Below the pieces are notes generated by a model. It saw only the letters and a program-made list of their open reading frames with translations, ran no database searches and was not told the origin of the DNA. A program made the position numbers and the translations under genes. A DNA stretch of 64,000 nucleotides, taken from Urechis unicinctus (taxonomy: Eukaryota > Annelida > Polychaeta > Xenopneusta > Urechidae). The stretch lies in the NCBI GenBank assembly GCA_034190875.2, contig CM067346.1, forward strand, positions 42,699,315-42,763,314, read 5' to 3'. Position 1 is the stretch's first letter; each line of letters begins with the position of its first letter. Positions 58,754 through 64,000 of the stretch are shown here, piece by piece.

Positions 58754-61700
58754 TCAGTACTTCGGATTTCGACGAGATTTTGGACTCCTTGACTGTCTTG
58801 GAGGACTCCTGCCTCTTGGGGGAGGAGTGCGTGGATGTCCCCTCATAGGTCCAGGCGAGTAAGAACGTCGCATGGGGGGTGGGCTTCGTCCCCGTCCTGG
58901 ACTGGTCCCCCGTTGGGGAGGCAGAGGACTCTGATGTCTGAAAGTGGGAGGGGGTCTACTGGGTGGGCTGTGTCTAGGAGGGGGACTATGACCCATTAGA
59001 CGCTGTGGAGGCCCGCGAGGTGGTGGAGAAAGAGGACGGCCCATCACTCTGGGTGGAGAAGGGCCTCGGTATGAGGCTACTGAAGGTATCCTTCCCCCGC
59101 TGGAGGTGTTTAAGAGAGGTGGTGGTGATCTACCCCTCATGATGGGGGAGCGAGAACGACCCCGCACTGGACTGTAACCGCGTGGTGGAGGGGGTGGCAA
59201 ATAGCGCTTTGTAGGTGGAGGACTGCGTCCTCTGGGAGACCCTGGGCTTCTCCCTCGAGGTGGAGGTAAAGGTGAGAGGCGGCGCCCAGGGGGAGAATAG
59301 CCTCTTGATTGAGGAGGTGGAGGTAAGGGACTGCGGGGACGAGGCAATGGGCTTCTGCCCCGACGGACTCCAGATTTAGGAGAGGGAGAGCGTGGTCGCA
59401 TGGCTGGTACAGGAGATCTGGGACGAGGAGGCGTACGAGGATGACCAGGAGGTGTCCATGGTCTGGGAGGTGGACTTCGACCTTTGTTGACAGGACTGCG
59501 ACTTCTGGACCGACCTCGCATGAAGCTGCAATGAAAAATTACGTCAAATATCTTAAGCTTTAAGCAAATTTCCAGTCGTTTTTGAGGAAACAATTTAATA
59601 GGTGGTAGTTCTTACCTTCCAGGTGGAGGTGGAGGAGGTGGAGGATAAACTCTGTAGCGATCCCCCTCTCGACCTGGTGACCTAAACAAATCACAACCAA
59701 CAGTCAAGACCATGTGGCCAAAGAAATCAATATAGGGAATTTGGTTATCAGACGTAGAAATTTGAACACAAATTTTTTTGGTCCCAAATAGACATATATT
59801 CATCTTTAAGAGTGAAACAGTAGAATTAAATGCAAATTGTAACTGAATAAAACAATGGCACAAAACACCATATAATCCATTGGCACATTGGGTCAACATC
59901 AAAGGACTAACAACATTCAATCACTATTACACTACTCACTTATAGCTCCTTTCAAAAACCACAAGTGGAGCAAATCTCACCTGTGGTTAGAGTTTTCAAA
60001 CAGAATGGAGCGCTGCTAAAGCAGTATGGAGTTAGTAAACCTGACAATGCAGCTCTGGCATAATGTGAGGAATGAACTAAGGTGGTGACTTTGAGTGTCA
60101 ACCAGTTGTCTTGGAGCGTAGACTAACAAGCCTAACCGAGCGCGAGAGGAGATCCATGGCTAATAAACGATCCAGTATCAGTATCTAACGTGAACGGCAA
60201 ACCCTAAGTTGGGGGTGAAGCAAGTGAAACAAAGGTCGGAGGGTGGAATGGAGATGATCAGGGTAGGTCTGCATCATGTTTGCTATTCCAATATGAAAGC
60301 ATGTTGGCTGAACATTGCATGGTTCTCTGCTAATCTTGCTCTTGACAACAGCAGTTGAACTGAAGATGGCCAGGTGTAATCAACACCTGGATGGTGGATT
60401 TTTCGACACAAAATCAGACTTCTGAAACCAATATTGCAGCCAGGTGTGTGATGTCTTCGTGCGACTGAAAGTGGCCAATTGAAGAGAAGATCGAGTCAAG
60501 GGTGAGCGCGATGGTTTGAGATCATGCTTTGCCAACCCGAAGTGGAAAAACCATACAGTGATGGTTGGGGCCACATGGCCAAGGTCACCATGCAACCAAG
60601 ATGCATGACAACCTCAACACAAAATCAACAGGAACCTTGACTGGATTATCCACAAGGTCTACATGTGCTCTACTAACGAGATCTCGATGACCTTCCAAAA
60701 AATGACTGCTAGCTGACCTTATGGTAAAGTGAGTAGATTGAGAAGCAATGGGAGCTAGAGTAAATAATGATTCAACAGACACAAGCTCAACATAGCTTGT
60801 CTGTGTGTGTATGGAGATCCAATTGTGATTTGAGATTGAAGCTGTCAAAGATATATCATCCTGCTTGCGAGTGAATCTACAAGAGGGGTCACGAGTAGGA
60901 GTTGTCTGATGCAGGTGCGAGGATAGAATGGATGACGAGATCTGTGTTGAGGAGGTAAGAAATCGCCCAGTGGAGAATATGATGGGAAAGATCCCAGCCA
61001 CAGTGGTCGAAGCTTGATCACCATCCGGCACAGTGGCCATGGTTGCATCCATCCTAGGCAATTGGAGCAGTAGAAATGGTATTGATCTGCTGAGAAAGGC
61101 AGGTCGACACTTAAAGACTACACTCGGTACTGGAAGCGGGCGGGATGCCTGGAAAATGCGCCAAGATTGTGATCTTTGCAGAGGGCAGATTGAGCGAGTA
61201 GTAGGTTATTTCCTGTGTTGATGAGACTGCGAAAGATTCATTCCATCAGGGTTGTTCCTTGAACACCACCATGGGTAGATGGTAGAGTTGGATGAATTCT
61301 GAGAGGATTCAGTAAGACTACCCTTGTGAGGCCGTAAAATGGTGTGGTCGAGTGACACCCTTAACAGAGGATAGGACTTCCAGGACTCGTCAGAGATACC
61401 ATCCAGGATGCTCAAAAAGACATCGAGTTGGTTGATACTATAACAATATCAAGAAAAGTCTTCCATGATAATGGCCAAAGCCAGCATCGTAAGGAGTGAA
61501 TCAGGCAGAGGAAGAGCCAGCAGTTAAAACTTGCAACTTCCAGGAATGGTAGCAGCTAGTGGTCTGTGAATGCTTGGTTGGTGTACGTTGGACCCCACCC
61601 GGAGTGTTTCCATCGTTGAGCAAGATGCTGATGGACGCTCCATGGCAAGGGAGGAGTACCCTTGAATCCTCAATGAAGAAATTCAAGCTGACCAAGAGTG

Positions 61701-63796
61701 GCAAAGCTTATTATTTTAGTTGTGATCCATTGGCTGCACTTGCCAACAAGCGAGATTGTGCAGATAAATAGGAAGATAATAAACTAAATTCAGTGAACCG
61801 GTTGCACTATTGCATGATACGAACTGGATATTAATTGTGTGCGAGCGGATATGATCCTGGTGTTCTGTCAGTGAAGAATTGTGTTGGGAACGAGATGGTA
61901 GCTTTCATCATGACATCAACCAAATGCTTGAGAAGCAATAAACGGCAGGAGCGTGAAATACAACATATATCAACACTTGTTGATTAATGTGGGGGTATAA
62001 CATCGAATTTTGCAATCAAAATGCCATTAAGGGCAGTGAATTATTAACTTGGATGAACTATATTCATAATGCTTAAAGTAACTCAAAAATATGCAAATAA
62101 TGTCTCAACTTGATCAAGGGTGATCACATTCTAGGGTGGTGTACAGAAGGTAAAAAGGATTCATGCTTCACAACCAGGAAAAAACATACCAAACACTTTG
62201 ATACACAAAACAGTGCTCTTGGACAATGTCCTCACTAATTTCAAAGCTTTCAGGCAATATGGGGATACATAGAAAAAGCCCTTAAGTAGACTTTTGATGA
62301 TTATCAATATTTTCAATTGATGTGTAAATCTAATGGATATTTTTTCATTGTTTGAATAACCATTTCAGACTCATTCAAAAATGACAATGAGATGAAACTA
62401 TACAGAGCCTAAAACAAATAGGTTCATAAAATACTCTCATATTTAGGACCATAATTGACACTGCTCTAGGCACATGGCAACTGTTTGCCAGGAAGACATT
62501 CACGGCAGTGACACAGCTCTTCTCAGGGGCAGAAAGAGCCACTGGTATTTTGATCGATAACATGAACCCACACCTCAGCCCAAATTGAGCTTTCTTTTGT
62601 CGACTTAGTTGCCATCACTCGCTGCACTTCATGAAGCTGAGGCATACCTCTTACTGGAAGAGAACATGTTGATTACGCGACAAGGAGCATCCAGAGCTTT
62701 GGTCAGCCATTGGCATACCTGCGACGAGGAGGTGGAGATCTGCTACGATAGCGCACCATGGATGGAGGTGGTGGTGGCAGAGGAAGTGGAGGAGGGGAAC
62801 GACCACGTTCAAAACTGCCCATGTAGGCGCGGCTGTTGTAGCGAGAAGGGTCCTCCCTGTACCTGGGTTCAGCATCACGGTAGCGAGGATCGAAGCTTGG
62901 ATGTGGAGGAGGCAGTGGGGGTGGAGGAGGGAGATCGTCGCGGCGTGGTCTGCGCAAAGGAGGTGATCTAGAACGCCTGCGAAGAGATGTTTGAGAATTT
63001 GGAGGAGTTCTTGGAGGTGGGGGGCGTGGACCCGAGAGTCTGCGACGAGGAGATACATTTCTTTTCATGCCTGGTGGTGGAAGTCGCCCTTTTGCTACCG
63101 GAGATGGTGGTCCCCCACCAGACTTCATTGATCGATTTGGACCAGGGTTATTGGCAAATTCTACCCTGATACGCGAACCTAACACATGTTTATCATCCAT
63201 TGCCCTAAGGGCTCTTCTGGCATCAGATTCCATTGTGTATTCAACAAATGCAAAGCCAGGGGGGTTACGAGCAACCCATATGTCAGCAATCTTGCCAAAA
63301 CGCCCGAACTCCCTCTGCAAGTCTTCACGAGTCACACTATCTTGAACCCCTCCGATGTATAACTTGACTGAGGCAGGATTTCCTTTACCAGTCTGCAAAA
63401 TTAAAACAGATCATTGGAGGAGAATAACACATCAGCAGATTAACTAGGTTATGGGTAATGAAGGATATTCAGATTTGGGATTACGGGATTTGCATACGGC
63501 TCAGCGTCAGACCGATAAGGTAAATACTGTCTACGTCGGTCGTTACTAGACGTATGGCTACCCGGACTACCGACCATGAACAGGTAAATGGTAAACGCAA
63601 CACAAACGAAAAACGCTTGTTAAATTAATACACAAGTCGAATTCTAAGCCATAAATGTGTAAATCAATTACACTGCAGTTCAAAGAACATAAATGCCACT
63701 CGAAAGTGAGTGAAAACATATACTTACATTGTTTCGCATGGTTATCCGAGATTTAGGCATTTTCATGCCTACCCTTCCCGACTTAGGTTTGGCCAT
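58754..63796 (-). CDS. SR-family splicing factor, SRSF3/7-like RRM with long Pro/Arg/Ser tail, four exons
   Basis: Predicted nuclear pre-mRNA splicing or RNA-processing factor. Exons: 63796-63728, 63392-62719, 59681-59616, 59525-58754; 1,581 bases, 526 residues. Residues 1-23 are basic (MAKPKSGRVGMKMPKSR). One RRM spans about 31-105, with RNP2 VKLYIGG and RNP1 GFAFVEY. The sequence WVARNPPGFAFVEY is the signature of SRSF3/SRSF7-type RRMs. The rest, about 420 residues, is rich in Pro, Arg and Ser, with many RGRSPPP, RSRSP and poly-Pro stretches. I see no CCHC zinc knuckle, so it is not a plain SRSF7. SRSF3/7 are usually under 240 residues; this tail is far longer, so orthology is uncertain and I give no symbol. 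The 3.0-kb third-intron region (62,718-59,682) is large for the gene. Confidence 0.88.
60000..61900. other. GC-richer block inside the SR gene intron
   Basis: This part of the intron is visibly richer in G and C than the DNA around it and carries several overlapping open frames on both strands (about 60,380-61,415). I recognise no domain or repeat. It could hold an alternative (poison) exon, which is common in SR genes, or an unrelated insertion. Confidence 0.35.
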
Positions 63797-63826
63797 TTTC
63801 TATTGAAGAATCAATATCGCCGGGGC

Positions 63827-63834
63827 ACTTCCGG
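63827..63834. promoter_or_regulatory. ETS/GABP-like motif upstream of the SR gene
   Basis: ACTTCCGG (plus; CCGGAAGT in gene sense) lies 31-38 bases upstream of the ATG, inside a small palindrome GGCACTTCCGGTGCC. Confidence 0.5.
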
Positions 63835-64000
63835 TGCCGCTGTATGGGGATTCCTTTTACTTCGCACGGTGTGAATCCTACAGTTGCTATTTGAATCGAG
63901 CGATACAAAGATAATAATTGAAAAAAATAATTTCGCATTAGAACTATTGTACAGTGATATGAGCATTTGACCTTGCTATAAATTAATAGTGATCATTCAA
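63835..64000. other. Upstream flank of the SR gene
   Basis: AT-rich; no further feature seen before the window ends. Confidence 0.4.

Noticed and set aside
1..64000. CRISPR arrays, operons, ribosome binding sites or phage features
   Set aside because: The sequence is eukaryotic, with spliced genes throughout. The tandem repeats lack CRISPR repeat/spacer alternation.

Overview
The window is animal nuclear DNA. It carries four conserved, intron-rich, single-copy metazoan genes with GT-AG (and a few GC-AG) introns, ETS-type promoter motifs, a LINE remnant, MITE-like elements and several minisatellites. Base composition is AT-rich. Exon phases and protein similarity look like an invertebrate, plausibly a marine one such as a hemichordate, echinoderm, lancelet or spiralian. 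I cannot fix the phylum from sequence alone.

Layout. Positions 1-22,300 hold no intact gene. I see a MITE-like element with a target-site duplication (1209-1427), remnants of a repetitive low-complexity protein on the minus strand (3,125-4,440, with a related fragment at 6,955-7,150), a 5'-truncated LINE (5,797-6,790), long AT and CT microsatellites (16.9-17.3 kb), and degenerate copies of a long dispersed repeat.

22,301-36,473 (minus) is a complete 24-exon NEK9-type gene: NIMA-related kinase, seven-bladed RCC1 domain, C-terminal coiled coil. The exons sum to 868 codons. Its introns carry two minisatellites and a GGGGGCACTT-flanked MITE.

37,648-51,878 (minus) is SCFD1/SLY1, the Sec1/Munc18 protein of ER-Golgi transport, in 24 exons. 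Its first coding exon is only 31 bases long and lies 9 kb upstream of the second. One exon is one base short, so the reading frame is broken in this assembly.

53,126-58,152 (plus) is ZW10, seven coding exons, 773 codons from the second of two in-frame ATGs. It is head-to-head with SCFD1, about 1.25 kb apart.

58,754-63,796 (minus) is a four-exon SR-type splicing factor: an SRSF3/7-like RRM followed by a long Pro/Arg/Ser tail. It is tail-to-tail with ZW10.

Functional links. SCFD1 (SM protein for syntaxin-5 and syntaxin-18) and ZW10 (core of the NRZ/Dsl1 ER tether) act in the same ER-Golgi SNARE pathway and are divergently arranged. ZW10 is also in the RZZ kinetochore complex and NEK9 is a mitotic kinase. 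NEK9, SCFD1 and the SR gene share a CCGGAAGT (ETS/GABP-like) motif within about 40 bases of their start codons.
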